From: Craterilacuibacter sinensis
Lineage (GTDB): Bacteria > Pseudomonadota > Gammaproteobacteria > Burkholderiales > Chromobacteriaceae
DNA: 64,000 nucleotides
Assembly: GCF_009831765.1 (NCBI RefSeq)
Contig: NZ_WSSB01000001.1
Coordinates: 172,180-236,179, forward strand
Direction of reading: 5' to 3'
Below the pieces are notes generated by a model. That model searched no databases. It worked only from the letters and a program-made list of their open reading frames with translations, and was not told the origin of the DNA. The position numbers and the translations under genes were made by a program. Shown piece by piece: positions 17,514 through 26,251 of the stretch. Position 1 is the first letter of the stretch. Every line of letters begins with the position of its first letter.

Positions 17514-17590
17514 GATCGCGCTCCTTGAACCAGTAATGCCATGATGATATCCGGCGCGGGACGCGTCAATAAAACAAGGGTGATAGAGTG

Positions 17591-18451
17591 ATGCTGAGCT
17601 TGAATGTTGTGGGTGCGGGACGGCTGGGCAAGGTGCTGGGGCGACTGGCGCAGGACTCGGGGCGCTACCGGGTGGCGGCGGTGTTGTGCCGTGACCGCTC
17701 GCATGCGCGGGAGGCCGCCGCTTTTGTTGGTGCGGCGCAGGCGCTGGATACGCTGGCGGATCTGCCGCCGGCCGATTTGACCCTGATTGCCGTGCCGGAT
17801 GGCGCCATTGCCGCCGTTGCCCAGGCGCTGGCCGATGCGCAGGTCGTGCGCCCGGGGTCTGTGGTTTTTCACGCCAGCGGCGCGTGTTCGTCTGCCTTGC
17901 TGGCCCCTTTGACGCAGCAGGGGGCGCTGGTGGCCAGTCTGCATCCGGCGTTTTCTTTTGCCGAGCCCGAGCGCGCGCGGCAAACCTTTGCCGGCAGCTT
18001 GTGCGCGCTGGAAGGCGAGGAGGCGGCGTGCGAGCGGCTCGCGCAACTGGTGGTAGCCATCGGTGGCGAGGCTTTTTATCTGGAGGGCGAGGGCAAGGTC
18101 GCCTATCACGCGGCCTTGAGTATCGCTTCCAATTATCTGGTGACGCTGGTGGCACTGGCCGAAGGCGTAGCGGCCAATGCCGGTATCGAGCACGCGGTTG
18201 CGCGGCGCCTGTTGGGCGGCCTGATGCGCCAGTCGCTGGACAACGCGCTGGCGCTGGGGGCGGAAGCGGCCCTGACTGGCCCTATTGTGCGTGGTGATGT
18301 CGCGACCGTGGCGTCGCACCTGACGGTGCTGGATAAGGGGCAGGGTGCCTTGTATCGCGCGCTGGGCCAGGCCACGGTAGAGCTTGCCGGGGACAGGCTG
18401 GATGCAGGGCAGCAGGCGGGCTTGCTTGCGGTATTGGGGAATAGGGAATAG
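17591..18451 (+). CDS. Rossmann-fold DUF2520-type oxidoreductase-like protein
   Basis: A 286-residue protein with an N-terminal NAD(P)-binding motif VVGAGRLGKVLG (residues about 6-17) and a C-terminal helical region (HAALSIASNYLVTLVALAEG) as in DUF2520/ProC-like reductases. The substrate is unknown. ATG 17591 is preferred; a GTG one codon upstream is possible. It diverges from lemA. The last codons (GNRE-stop) are encoded by the first two units of a GGGAATA heptamer array, so the stop lies inside the repeat. Copy number changes beyond the second unit would not alter the protein. Confidence 0.85.
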   Translation: MLSLNVVGAGRLGKVLGRLAQDSGRYRVAAVLCRDRSHAREAAAFVGAAQALDTLADLPPADLTLIAVPDGAIAAVAQALADAQVVRPGSVVFHASGACSSALLAPLTQQGALVASLHPAFSFAEPERARQTFAGSLCALEGEEAACERLAQLVVAIGGEAFYLEGEGKVAYHAALSIASNYLVTLVALAEGVAANAGIEHAVARRLLGGLMRQSLDNALALGAEAALTGPIVRGDVATVASHLTVLDKGQGALYRALGQATVELAGDRLDAGQQAGLLAVLGNRE

Positions 18452-18475
18452 GGAATAGGGAATAGGGAATAGGGG
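18436..18475 (+). repeat. GGGAATA heptamer array (G-quadruplex capable)
   Basis: Six G-tracts (GGGG, four GGG, GGGG) are separated by five identical AATA spacers. It starts inside the 3' end of the DUF2520 gene and continues past its stop at 18449-18451. G3-N4 spacing meets the usual quadruplex rule, on the mRNA-sense strand. Confidence 0.85.
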
Positions 18476-18564
18476 CGGCTGGCGGGTTTCGTCTTTCGGG
18501 ATGGGGGAACCGGGAACCGGGATCTGCAGTGTTGACGCGAGCGTGCCTGGCCGAAACACTGAAA

Positions 18565-18599
18565 CCCGAGTCCCGAGTCCCGAGTCCCGAGTCCCGAGT
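18565..18599 (-). repeat. CCCGAGT heptamer array (G-quadruplex capable on the minus strand)
   Basis: Five perfect CCCGAGT units, i.e. GGGACTC... on the minus strand, starting directly after the pncB stop (18601-18603). The G-tracts are on the pncB mRNA-sense strand. Between the two arrays lies GGGGGAACCGGGAACCGGG (about 18503-18521), a third heptamer variant. Confidence 0.85.
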
Positions 18600-18600
18600 C

Positions 18601-19803
18601 CTACTCCCTGATCCCGAATACCTGTCTCAGGTAGGCGAGAAAGGTCGCGTCGGTGGGCATGGTTTTGCCCGGGCTGTCGGACAGCTTGGCGACCGGCTGG
18701 CCATTGCAGCTGACCAGCTTGAGGACGATCTGCAAGGGGGTGAGCCCCATATCGTTGCTGAAATTGGTGCCGATGCCGAAGCTCACCTGGATGCGTTCGC
18801 TGAAATGCTGGTGCAGCGCCAGCGCCTTGTCCACATTGAGCGCATCGCTAAAGACCAGCATCTTGCTGTGTGGCGGGATGCGTAGCGCCTGATAGTGGGC
18901 AATGGCCTTTTCGCCCCAGAGATAAGGGTCGCCGCTGTCGTGGCGCAGCCCGTCAAACAGCTTGGCAAAATAAAGATCGAAGTCGGCGAGAAAGGCATCC
19001 ATGCCTACCACGTCGGTGAGCGCGATGCCCAGATCGCCGCGGTATTCCTGTACCCACGCTTCCAGTGCCGCCTTTTGAAAGTCGCGCAGGCGCACGCCCA
19101 GCGCCTGAAATGCCTGAAAAAACTCGTGCGCCATGGTGCCGATCGGGGTGATGCCCAGTTGCCACGCCAGATAGACATTGCTGGTGCCGCGAAAAATATC
19201 GGGAACTTCCCGGTGCAAGCTGGCGACGACATGGGCGTGCCAGTCGCGCGAGAAGCGGCGGCGGGTGCCAAAGTCGGACAAAAGCAGCGGGCCATGGCCG
19301 GCAGGGCGCTCAGTCTGGCTGAAAGCTTGCAGGCGGGCGATTTTCTCTTGCAGCCGGTGTTGGCCTTCGGCGCGCACGGCGCTATTGTCCAGTGGCTGGA
19401 AATAGAGTTCGTTGACGATGGCGAGCACGAAAATCTCGAAAAACATCGCCTGTATCATCGGGCCCTTGATGCTGACCAGCAGTTCCTCCCCCTGTTCTGT
19501 CACGCGGATAAAGCGCCGCTGCAGATGGAACAGCTCCAGATAGTCGACAAAATCGCTCTTGATAAAGCGCAGGCTGCGCAAATAGCCCAGTTCGTCCTGG
19601 GTGAAGTGCAGCGCGCACAGGGCGTCCAGTTGCGCTTCGAGTTCGTTTTTCAGCGAGGAGAGCGGCCGCTGCGGCGTATTGCGGCATTTAAAGGCGTATT
19701 CGCCATGCGCGGCCGGGAACTGGTGCAGCACCACCTGCAGCATGGTGAACTTGTACAGGTCGGTGTCTAGCAAGGAGGTGATGATGGGGGGCATGGCCGG
19801 CAT
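18601..19803 (-). CDS. pncB: nicotinate phosphoribosyltransferase
   Basis: Converts nicotinate and PRPP to nicotinate mononucleotide, the salvage entry to NAD. The protein has 400 residues, the short PncB form as in E. coli. Seen: [16 protein letters not shown] at the N-terminus, [12 protein letters not shown] in the middle, [17 protein letters not shown] around the active site and a phosphate-binding [13 protein letters not shown] near the C-terminus. The first ATG (19803) is used; an ATG at 19794 is equally compatible and neither has a strong ribosome binding site. Its stop abuts the CCCGAGT array. Confidence 0.94.
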   Translation of the reverse strand: MPAMPPIITSLLDTDLYKFTMLQVVLHQFPAAHGEYAFKCRNTPQRPLSSLKNELEAQLDALCALHFTQDELGYLRSLRFIKSDFVDYLELFHLQRRFIRVTEQGEELLVSIKGPMIQAMFFEIFVLAIVNELYFQPLDNSAVRAEGQHRLQEKIARLQAFSQTERPAGHGPLLLSDFGTRRRFSRDWHAHVVASLHREVPDIFRGTSNVYLAWQLGITPIGTMAHEFFQAFQALGVRLRDFQKAALEAWVQEYRGDLGIALTDVVGMDAFLADFDLYFAKLFDGLRHDSGDPYLWGEKAIAHYQALRIPPHSKMLVFSDALNVDKALALHQHFSERIQVSFGIGTNFSNDMGLTPLQIVLKLVSCNGQPVAKLSDSPGKTMPTDATFLAYLRQVFGIRE

Positions 19804-19872
19804 AGGGCTGCGGTGTCCGCTTGATAAGGATGGGCTTAAGCGGCCGCGCCGTATGCCGGCGCGGCGCTGTTT

Positions 19873-20574
19873 TTATGCGTGAACGATAAAGATGGCCGGG
19901 CGCTTGTGAAAGTCGGGCGCGTCTTTGGGCCAGTCGGCAACGGGCAGGCTGACGATGGTCTGGCCAGGCAGGGTCAAATCGGCCGCCACACACAGGCGGG
20001 TGGACGGCGCGAGCGTTTTTCTCAGCTCGGCCAGCATGGTGTTGTTGCGGTATGGCGTTTCGATAAAGACCTGCGTCTCCTTGTTCTGGCGCGAGCGCGC
20101 TTCCAGCGCCTGAATGGCGTGGGTGCGGTCGCTGCCGTCAACCGGCAGGTAGCCGTGAAAGGCGAAGCACTGGCCGTTGGCGCCGGAGGCCATCAGTGCC
20201 AGCAAGATGGACGATGGCCCTATCATGGGCTCCACCCGCACGCCCTTGGCGTGGGCCAGTGCCACCAGCTGCGCACCGGGGTCGGCAACGGCCGGGCAGC
20301 CAGCTTCGGATACCAGGCCCACATCCTGCCCGTCCAGCAAGGGCTGCAATAGCGCCGCGACATCGGCCTCTGGCGTGTGTTCGTTCAGCGTGTTGAGCGT
20401 CAGCTCGCGTATCGGCGTGGTCACGCCCAGCGCCTTGAGGTGCTTGCGCGCGGTTTTTTCAGCCTCGACTACAAAGGTGGTGATATGGATGACGCGCAGG
20501 CGTTCGTGCTCGGGCAGCCACGGTGTGTTTTCATCGCCCAGCGGCGTCGGAATCAGGTAAAGGGTGCCGGTCAT
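19873..20574 (-). CDS. SAM-dependent methyltransferase, RsmI-like tetrapyrrole methylase fold
   Basis: A 233-residue paralogue of the 16S rRNA 2'-O-methyltransferase RsmI. It begins GTLYLIPTPLGDE and has VSEAGCPAVADPGAQLV and the GPSSILLALMASG stretch that form the SAM and substrate pocket in this fold. It lacks RsmI's C-terminal extension (RsmI is about 280 aa), so the substrate may differ. Its ATG shares one base with the TGA of maf (TGATG, 20572-20576), implying translational coupling. I therefore leave the symbol empty. Confidence 0.85.
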   Translation of the reverse strand: MTGTLYLIPTPLGDENTPWLPEHERLRVIHITTFVVEAEKTARKHLKALGVTTPIRELTLNTLNEHTPEADVAALLQPLLDGQDVGLVSEAGCPAVADPGAQLVALAHAKGVRVEPMIGPSSILLALMASGANGQCFAFHGYLPVDGSDRTHAIQALEARSRQNKETQVFIETPYRNNTMLAELRKTLAPSTRLCVAADLTLPGQTIVSLPVADWPKDAPDFHKRPAIFIVHA

Positions 20575-21158
20575 CAGAGTATGTCTATGTCTTCGTTGAT
20601 TAGCATGCTGATCAGGGCGAACAGGGGAACGCCGATCAGGGAATTGGGGTCGTCGGATTCGACGCTTTGCAACAACGCGCCGCCCAGCCCCTCGCTTTTG
20701 GCGGCACCAGCGCAGTGCAGGGCATCCGGTTCGCGGCTGAGGTAGGTGCGGATCTGGCTTTCGCTTAATTGGCGCAAGGTGACGCGGGTCAGGCCGACGT
20801 TTTCCTGCAGGCGGCCGCTTTTGCTGTTATAAAGCGCCAGCGCCGAGTGGAAGACGACGGTGCGCCCGCTCATCCATTGCAGCATGGCGACGCCGTTTTC
20901 AAAGCTGCCGGGCTTGCCTATCTGCTGGCCGTCAAGCAGGGCAACCTGGTCGCCGCCTATGATTAGCGCGTCGGGATAGGCATCGGCCAGCGACATGGCC
21001 TTGATGCGTGCCAGACGCACCGCTGTTTCCAGTGCGCTTTCGCCGGCGAGCGGCGTTTCGTCGCAAACGGGGGCGGCGCAATGGATAGGCAGGCCCAGAC
21101 GTTCGACGATTTCGCGCCGGTAGCGCGAGGTGGAGGCAAGTACGATGGCTTTTTGCAT
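20574..21158 (-). CDS. Maf-family nucleotide pyrophosphatase (YceF type)
   Basis: A 194-residue house-cleaning hydrolase of modified nucleoside triphosphates. The N-terminal LASTSRYRREIVERLGL is the Maf nucleotide-binding loop; DETPLAGE and IIGGDQVA carry the catalytic acidic residues. The CAGAAKSEGLGGALLQSVESDDPNSLIGVPL ending fits the YceF (7-methyl-GTP) rather than the YhdE (dTTP/UTP) subgroup. ATG 21158 is chosen; an upstream TTG (21182) would add eight residues. It is divergent from yceD, as yceF is from yceD-rpmF in enterobacteria, which supports the assignment. Confidence 0.92.
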   Translation of the reverse strand: MQKAIVLASTSRYRREIVERLGLPIHCAAPVCDETPLAGESALETAVRLARIKAMSLADAYPDALIIGGDQVALLDGQQIGKPGSFENGVAMLQWMSGRTVVFHSALALYNSKSGRLQENVGLTRVTLRQLSESQIRTYLSREPDALHCAGAAKSEGLGGALLQSVESDDPNSLIGVPLFALISMLINEDIDIL

Positions 21159-21175
21159 GTTGAGGCTTGATTGCT

Positions 21176-21205
21176 TTGACAAATCCGTGGCGGCAATTAT
21201 ATCAT
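21176..21205 (+). promoter_or_regulatory. sigma-70 promoter of yceD-rpmF-plsX-fab cluster
   Basis: TTGACA (21176-21181, perfect), an 18-bp spacer and TATCAT (21200-21205). An alternative -10 is TTATAT (21197-21202, 15-bp spacer). The predicted start is only a few bases before the yceD ATG at 21215. Confidence 0.6.
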
Positions 21206-21214
21206 CTCGCGTTT

Positions 21215-21718
21215 ATGTCTAACCCGATTTTGATCGATCCGCTCGCGTTTGGCCGTGATGGCCAAAGTCGCAATGGTCGCCGCACCATCGCCGACCTGGA
21301 TGAACGTGTACTGGAAAACCTCGCTGACAACAGCGGGGCGGTTCAGTTTACGGCTGAAGGCTTTATGGATGGCTCGCGCCGCCCGTCTCTCCGGCTCAAG
21401 GTGACAGGGACAGTTAATGTCATCTGTCAGCGTTGTCTGGAGCCTATGGAATATCCCATAGAGAGTGAAGCCGTACTGACGTTCTTCCGGGACGAAGAGA
21501 AACTGGCTGCCGCTGTCGAGGACAACGAAGAACTCGATGCCGTTATGGCCGAGGAAGAGTTGGACGTGATCGCGCTGGTCGAAGACGAGATCATCATGGG
21601 CTTGTCCTTGTCACCCAAGCACGATCAGTGCGGTGACGAGTTGCTTGAGCACGGCAAAGCCGGAAAGCCGAATCCGTTCGCGGTGCTGGCTGCGCTCAAG
21701 AAACCCAAGTCCGAATAA
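21215..21718 (+). CDS. yceD: YceD / DUF177 family protein
   Basis: A 167-residue protein almost always encoded before rpmF; homologues in bacteria and plastids are linked to 23S rRNA accumulation and ribosome assembly. Seen: the C-x2-C pair in VICQRCLEPMEY, an acidic stretch (EEELDVIALVEDE) and a second conserved region LSLSPKH. The start MSNPILIDPLAFGRDG at ATG 21215 fits the family. No Shine-Dalgarno precedes it, and the promoter lies so close that the message may be leaderless. A longer frame from 21167 would start upstream of the promoter and is rejected. Confidence 0.92.
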   Translation: MSNPILIDPLAFGRDGQSRNGRRTIADLDERVLENLADNSGAVQFTAEGFMDGSRRPSLRLKVTGTVNVICQRCLEPMEYPIESEAVLTFFRDEEKLAAAVEDNEELDAVMAEEELDVIALVEDEIIMGLSLSPKHDQCGDELLEHGKAGKPNPFAVLAALKKPKSE

Positions 21719-21743
21719 AGTTTGAATTTTTTAGGAGTCAATC

Positions 21744-21923
21744 ATGGCCGTTCAGCAGAACAAAAAATCCCCATCCAAGCGTGGCATGCACCGCGCCCAC
21801 GATTTCCTGACCGCTCCTTCGCTGGCTGTTGAAGCGACGACCGGTGAGCGTCATCTGCGTCACCACATCAGCCCTAACGGTTTCTACCGCGGTCGCCAGG
21901 TTGTGAAGGCCAAGAGCGAGTAA
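21744..21923 (+). CDS. rpmF: 50S ribosomal protein L32
   Basis: A 59-residue basic ribosomal protein. [20 protein letters not shown] is the family N-terminus. The form lacks the zinc-binding cysteines found in some bacteria, as usual in Proteobacteria. TTAGGAGTCA precedes ATG 21744. It sits 25 bp after yceD and before plsX, the conserved yceD-rpmF-plsX order linking ribosome and lipid synthesis. Confidence 0.97.
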   Translation: MAVQQNKKSPSKRGMHRAHDFLTAPSLAVEATTGERHLRHHISPNGFYRGRQVVKAKSE

Positions 21924-21979
21924 TCGTTCACCTTGACTTCCTGTTCAATACAACAGGTAGTTGACTACCGAAGACGCTG

Positions 21980-23029
21980 ATGAGTATCACCGTAGCGGTG
22001 GATGCCATGGGTGGTGACGTTGGACTCAAGGTCACCATTCCCGCATCCATCCAATTTCTGCACGACCATCCCGACAATAAATTGATTCTTGTGGGTGACA
22101 GCACGGCCATCGAAGCCGAGCTGCATTCGTGCGAGCCGCGTTTGCGTTCGCGCATCGAGATCCAGCATGCGACCCAGGTCGTAGACATGGACGAAGCGCC
22201 CCAGCTTGCACTCAAGAACAAAAAAGATTCGTCGATGCGGGTGGCTATTAATCTGGTCAAGGAAGGCCGCGCCCAGGCGTGTGTTTCCGCCGGGAATACC
22301 GGTGCCTTGATGGCAACCGCCAGATTTGTCCTGAAAACCATTCCGGGTATCGACCGTCCCGCCATTGCCAAGCTGATGCCTACCGTTCGCGGCACCACTT
22401 GCGTACTGGATCTGGGCGCCAACGTCGATTGCACACCGGAACAACTGCTGCAATTTGGCATCATGGGGGCCGAACTGGTCGCCAGCGTGTCGCATCAAGC
22501 GCGCCCGACTGTGGGCTTGCTGAATATCGGCTCCGAAGAGATCAAGGGCACCGGCAATATCAAGCTGGCCGCCGAACTGTTCCGGGCGTCCGAACTGAAT
22601 TTTTACGGTAATGTCGAAGGCGACGATATCTACAAGGGTACGGTAGATGTGGTGGTATGCGACGGCTTTACCGGCAATGTCGCGCTCAAGACTTCCGAAG
22701 GTCTGGCGCACATGATTTCCGTTTTCCTGCGTGAAGAGTTCACCCGCACCTGGTGGACGCGCCTGTGTGCGCTGGCCGCAATGCCGGTGCTGAAACACTT
22801 CAAGTCGCGCGTCGATACCCGTCGTTATAACGGTGCCAGCATGCTGGGCTTGAGGGGCATTGTGGTGAAGAGCCACGGTGGAACCGACGCGATAGGATTC
22901 CGTTTTGCGCTGGAGCAGGCTTGCGAGGAAGTCGACTCCGACGTAATAGGCCACATTACCGACCAGGTCGCGCTGCACCAAGAGAACAGACAGCGCGCCG
23001 AGGCCCAAGCGAATCAGGTTCCTGCATAA
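21980..23029 (+). CDS. plsX: phosphate acyltransferase PlsX
   Basis: Converts acyl-ACP to acyl-phosphate, the first step of the PlsX/PlsY route to phosphatidic acid; it is membrane-associated without transmembrane helices. The protein has 349 residues. [19 protein letters not shown] is the typical start; [10 protein letters not shown] and the [14 protein letters not shown] stretch are conserved. It begins 56 bp after rpmF and its stop is 1 bp before fabH. Confidence 0.97.
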   Translation: MSITVAVDAMGGDVGLKVTIPASIQFLHDHPDNKLILVGDSTAIEAELHSCEPRLRSRIEIQHATQVVDMDEAPQLALKNKKDSSMRVAINLVKEGRAQACVSAGNTGALMATARFVLKTIPGIDRPAIAKLMPTVRGTTCVLDLGANVDCTPEQLLQFGIMGAELVASVSHQARPTVGLLNIGSEEIKGTGNIKLAAELFRASELNFYGNVEGDDIYKGTVDVVVCDGFTGNVALKTSEGLAHMISVFLREEFTRTWWTRLCALAAMPVLKHFKSRVDTRRYNGASMLGLRGIVVKSHGGTDAIGFRFALEQACEEVDSDVIGHITDQVALHQENRQRAEAQANQVPA

Positions 23030-23030
23030 T

Positions 23031-23990
23031 ATGATTTATTCCCGCATTCTTGGCACCGGCAGCTATCTGCCACCTACGGTGCTAAGCAATGCGACGCTGG
23101 CCGAACGGGTGGAGACCTCCGATGAATGGATTGTCTCCCGTACCGGTATCCGCGAGCGTCGTATTGCTGACCCCGATCAGAAAACCAGCGATCTTGCCCT
23201 GCATGCCGCCGAAGCGGCGATAGCCAGTGCCGGCATAGACCGCAACGAGATCGATCTGATTATTGTTGCCACCACCACGCCGGATATGGTGTTTCCCAGC
23301 GTAGCCTGCCTGTTGCAGGAAAAGCTGGGCATTCATGGCGGCCCGGCTTTTGATGTACAGGCGGTATGTGCCGGCTTTATGTACGGGCTGGTGACCGCCG
23401 ATGCCTATATCAAGGCGGGTCTGGCTACCAAGGCGCTGGTGATCGGCGCCGAGGTGCTGACGCGCATCCTGGATTGGGAAGACCGCCGTACCTGCGTGCT
23501 GTTTGGCGATGGTGCCGGCGCCGTGATACTGGGCGCATCCGATACGCCGGGCATCCGTCACGCCAAGCTGGCCGCCGACGGGCGCTACAAGGACATCCTG
23601 AATACACCGGCGCAGATTTCCGGTGGCAAGATTCAGGGCATGCCTTATCTGTTTATGGATGGCCCGGCGGTATTCAAGTTTGCCGTCAAGGCGCTGGCCG
23701 ATATCGCCAACAAGACGCTGTCCGAAGCGGGCGTGGCGCAGAGCGAAGTGGACTGGCTGGTCCCGCATCAGGCCAATTTGCGCATTATCGAATCGACTGC
23801 CAAGCATCTGAAGCTGCCGATGGAGCGGGTGATTGTCACTCTGCCCGAACAGGGTAATACCTCGGCGGCATCGATTCCGCTTGCACTGGATACCGCCGTA
23901 CGCGATGGCCGTATCCAGCGCGGCCAGACTGTTTTGTTGGAAGGCATAGGCGGCGGTTTTGCCTGGGGTGCCGTATTGCTGACGTACTGA
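23031..23990 (+). CDS. fabH: beta-ketoacyl-ACP synthase III
   Basis: Starts fatty-acid synthesis by condensing acetyl-CoA with malonyl-ACP. The protein has 319 residues. The catalytic triad is visible: Cys113 in DVQAVCAGF, the histidine of [11 protein letters not shown] and the asparagine of EQGNTSAAS. The C-terminal [13 protein letters not shown] is the family signature. It is packed one base behind plsX without an obvious internal promoter. Confidence 0.97.
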   Translation: MIYSRILGTGSYLPPTVLSNATLAERVETSDEWIVSRTGIRERRIADPDQKTSDLALHAAEAAIASAGIDRNEIDLIIVATTTPDMVFPSVACLLQEKLGIHGGPAFDVQAVCAGFMYGLVTADAYIKAGLATKALVIGAEVLTRILDWEDRRTCVLFGDGAGAVILGASDTPGIRHAKLAADGRYKDILNTPAQISGGKIQGMPYLFMDGPAVFKFAVKALADIANKTLSEAGVAQSEVDWLVPHQANLRIIESTAKHLKLPMERVIVTLPEQGNTSAASIPLALDTAVRDGRIQRGQTVLLEGIGGGFAWGAVLLTY

Positions 23991-24052
23991 GCCTGCCGGC
24001 CATGCCGGCGGACATTGCGCGCTAGGCGCGACATCTTCAAGGGGGCTGTATT

Positions 24053-24982
24053 ATGGCTTTTGCTTTCGTTTTTCCCGGTCAGGGCTCGCAGAGCCTCAAT
24101 ATGATGGCCGGCTTCGAAGGTCTGCCTGTTGTCCGGCATACTTTCGCTGAAGCATCCGATGCTTTGTCGCTGGATTTGTGGGCCATGCTGAACGCCGATT
24201 CGGCCGACGCTATCAACGCGACTGTTAATACCCAGCCTATTATGCTGGCCGCAGGCTACGCGACATATCTCGCGTGGCAGGAACTGGGCGGTGTCCAGCC
24301 TGCGGCATTGGCCGGCCATAGCCTGGGCGAGTACACCGCCCTGGTGGCGGCGGGTGCCTTGCCGTTTGCCGAAGCCATCAAGCTTGTGCGCCTGCGCGCC
24401 GAAGCGATGCAGGCGGCGGTGCCGGCCGGAGTGGGGGCGATGGCCGCCATTCTGGGGCTGGCGGACGCCGACATCGTGGCGGCTTGCGCCGAAGCGGCGC
24501 AGGGCGAGGTTGTCGAGCCGGTGAACTTCAATTCGCCAGGGCAGGTCGTGATTGCCGGGAACAAGGCCGCCGTCGAGCGTGCCATGGGTCTGTGCAAGGA
24601 CAAGGGTGCCAAGCGCGCCTTGCCGCTGCCGGTCTCCGTGCCTTCCCATTGCGCGCTGATGCGCCCTGCTGCTGACCAGCTGGCGGTGGCGCTCAAGAAC
24701 GTGCATATCAATGCGCCGGCCATTCCGGTACTGCATAACGCCGATGTGGCCAGCTATCAGGATGCGGATCAGATTCGTGATGCGCTGACGCGCCAGCTGT
24801 ATAGCCCGGTGCGCTGGACCGAAACGGTGCAGAAGCTGGTGGCCGACGGCCTGCCGCTGATGGCCGAGTGCGGCCCGGGCAAGGTGCTGGCCGGTTTGGG
24901 TAAACGCATAGACAGCAGCGTGCGCTGTCTGGCGCTGGTAGATGCTGCTGCGCTGGAAGCCGCGCGCAGCGAACTGCTCTGA
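24053..24982 (+). CDS. fabD: malonyl-CoA:ACP transacylase
   Basis: Loads malonate onto acyl carrier protein. The 309-residue protein begins AFVFPGQGSQ and has the serine hydrolase motif GHSLGEY with the active Ser90; the catalytic histidine is in VPSHCALM. AAGGGGGCTGT is the ribosome binding site of ATG 24053. Third enzyme of the plsX-fabH-fabD-fabG run. Confidence 0.97.
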   Translation: MAFAFVFPGQGSQSLNMMAGFEGLPVVRHTFAEASDALSLDLWAMLNADSADAINATVNTQPIMLAAGYATYLAWQELGGVQPAALAGHSLGEYTALVAAGALPFAEAIKLVRLRAEAMQAAVPAGVGAMAAILGLADADIVAACAEAAQGEVVEPVNFNSPGQVVIAGNKAAVERAMGLCKDKGAKRALPLPVSVPSHCALMRPAADQLAVALKNVHINAPAIPVLHNADVASYQDADQIRDALTRQLYSPVRWTETVQKLVADGLPLMAECGPGKVLAGLGKRIDSSVRCLALVDAAALEAARSELL

Positions 24983-25003
24983 TATTGCAGGGAAGGGGAC
25001 GCT

Positions 25004-25741
25004 ATGAGCTTGAAGGGTAAAGTAGCACTGGTCACCGGCGCATCGCGCGGCATTGGCGCCGCCATTGCCGACTCGCTGGCGCGCGAAGGCGCGATCGTGA
25101 TCGGAACGGCGACATCGGAAGCCGGTGCCGTGGCGATTTCGGCACGGCTGGCCGAGTTTGGCGGTCTGGGCATGGAGCTGAATGTCACCGCAGATGACGC
25201 GATCGAGAATCTGGTGGCTGTGATTGAAAAACAACACGGTGCCATCGCCATTCTGGTCAACAATGCCGGCATCACTCGTGACGGCCTGCTGATGCGGATG
25301 AAGGACAGCGACTGGGACGACATCATGGATACCAACCTCAAGTCGGTATTCAAGGCTTCCAAAGCGGTGTTGCGCGCCATGATGAAGGCGCGCGTTGGCC
25401 GGGTGATCAATATCGCCTCGGTCGTTGGCGTGATGGGGAATGCGGGTCAGGCTAACTATGCAGCGGCAAAGGCGGGTATCATCGGCTTTACCAAGTCGAT
25501 GGCGCGCGAAGTGGGCAGCCGCGGCATCACGGTGAATTGCGTGGCTCCGGGCTTTATCGATACCGATATGACCCGTGCGCTACCCGAGGCACAACGTGAG
25601 GCGCTGGTTGGCCAGATTGCGCTAGGGCGCTTGGGCGATGCACAAGATATTGCCGATGCCGTGGTGTTTCTGGCGTCGGACAAGGCGGCTTATATCACGG
25701 GCCAGACCTTGCATGTAAATGGCGGGATGTTGATGCCCTGA
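25004..25741 (+). CDS. fabG: 3-oxoacyl-ACP reductase
   Basis: NADPH-dependent reductase of the elongation cycle, short-chain dehydrogenase fold, 245 residues. The cofactor motif TGASRGIG is at residues 11-18, the NNAG motif in the fold core, and the catalytic Tyr-x3-Lys in NYAAAKAG. ATG 25004 follows GGAAGGGGAC. It ends just before the palindrome and promoter of acpP. Confidence 0.97.
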   Translation: MSLKGKVALVTGASRGIGAAIADSLAREGAIVIGTATSEAGAVAISARLAEFGGLGMELNVTADDAIENLVAVIEKQHGAIAILVNNAGITRDGLLMRMKDSDWDDIMDTNLKSVFKASKAVLRAMMKARVGRVINIASVVGVMGNAGQANYAAAKAGIIGFTKSMAREVGSRGITVNCVAPGFIDTDMTRALPEAQREALVGQIALGRLGDAQDIADAVVFLASDKAAYITGQTLHVNGGMLMP

Positions 25742-25744
25742 ATG

Positions 25745-25766
25745 AATTTATGATGAATCATAAATT
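25745..25766. promoter_or_regulatory. perfect 22-bp palindrome upstream of acpP (putative operator)
   Basis: AATTTATGAT-GA-ATCATAAATT: 10-bp arms around two bases, placed 4 nt after the fabG stop and ending 6 nt before the acpP -35. The AT-rich symmetric form and position (about -63 to -42) suit a transcription factor site. It could also act as a weak terminator of fabG since TTTA follows. Confidence 0.5.
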
Positions 25767-25771
25767 TTTAG

Positions 25772-25801
25772 TTGGGCTACTCTAATTTTTTTTTGTAGAA
25801 T
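25772..25801 (+). promoter_or_regulatory. acpP promoter
   Basis: TTGGGC (25772-25777), an 18-bp T-rich spacer and TAGAAT (25796-25801), 46 nt before the acpP start. It would give acpP its own high-level transcript. Confidence 0.55.
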
Positions 25802-25846
25802 ACTCGGGTTCAGCTTGTCCCGAAACAGAAAGGCGAAGGGTTACAA

Positions 25847-26086
25847 ATGGAAAATATCGAAGCGCGCGTCAAGAAAATCGTCGCTGAGCAACTGGGTGTG
25901 AACGAAGCCGAAGTGAAGATCGAATCTTCCTTCGTCGACGATCTGGGTGCAGACTCCCTTGACACCGTGGAACTGGTGATGGCCCTCGAAGAAGAGTTCG
26001 AGTGCGAAATTCCGGATGAAGATGCCGAGAAGATCACCACCGTGCAGCAGGCTGTTGACTACGTCACTGCCCACCTGAACAAGTAA
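25847..26086 (+). CDS. acpP: acyl carrier protein
   Basis: A 79-residue acidic carrier of growing acyl chains. The phosphopantetheine attachment serine is Ser37 in [10 protein letters not shown]. It starts [18 protein letters not shown], with GAAGGGTTACAA as ribosome binding site. It has its own promoter, as is common for this abundant protein, and a terminator-like hairpin between it and fabF. Confidence 0.98.
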   Translation: MENIEARVKKIVAEQLGVNEAEVKIESSFVDDLGADSLDTVELVMALEEEFECEIPDEDAEKITTVQQAVDYVTAHLNK

Positions 26087-26105
26087 TCCCTTCACGGGAT
26101 TGTCC

Positions 26106-26149
26106 AAGACCTCTGCCGGTGTGGCCATGGCTCACCACGCAGGGGTCTT
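26106..26149 (+). terminator. hairpin between acpP and fabF
   Basis: AAGACC-T-CTGC pairs with GCAG-G-GGTCTT; an inner stem GTGTGGCCA/TGGCTCAC lies in the loop. The T-run is short, so partial termination is likely. Confidence 0.55.
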
Positions 26150-26251
26150 TCAGTTTTTACTGCCCAAACGTGTGTTTGACTGTCCTGTATCAAGCAAGGC
26201 AGTGGCAGGATCACGCAAGACAGCTTTTTTCTCTTTTAATGGAGAGTCCCT

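Noticed and set aside
17514-18155. 214-residue N-terminal extension of LemA
   Set aside because: Proline/arginine-rich translation antisense to the DUF2520 gene; real LemA proteins begin at the hydrophobic helix at 17513.
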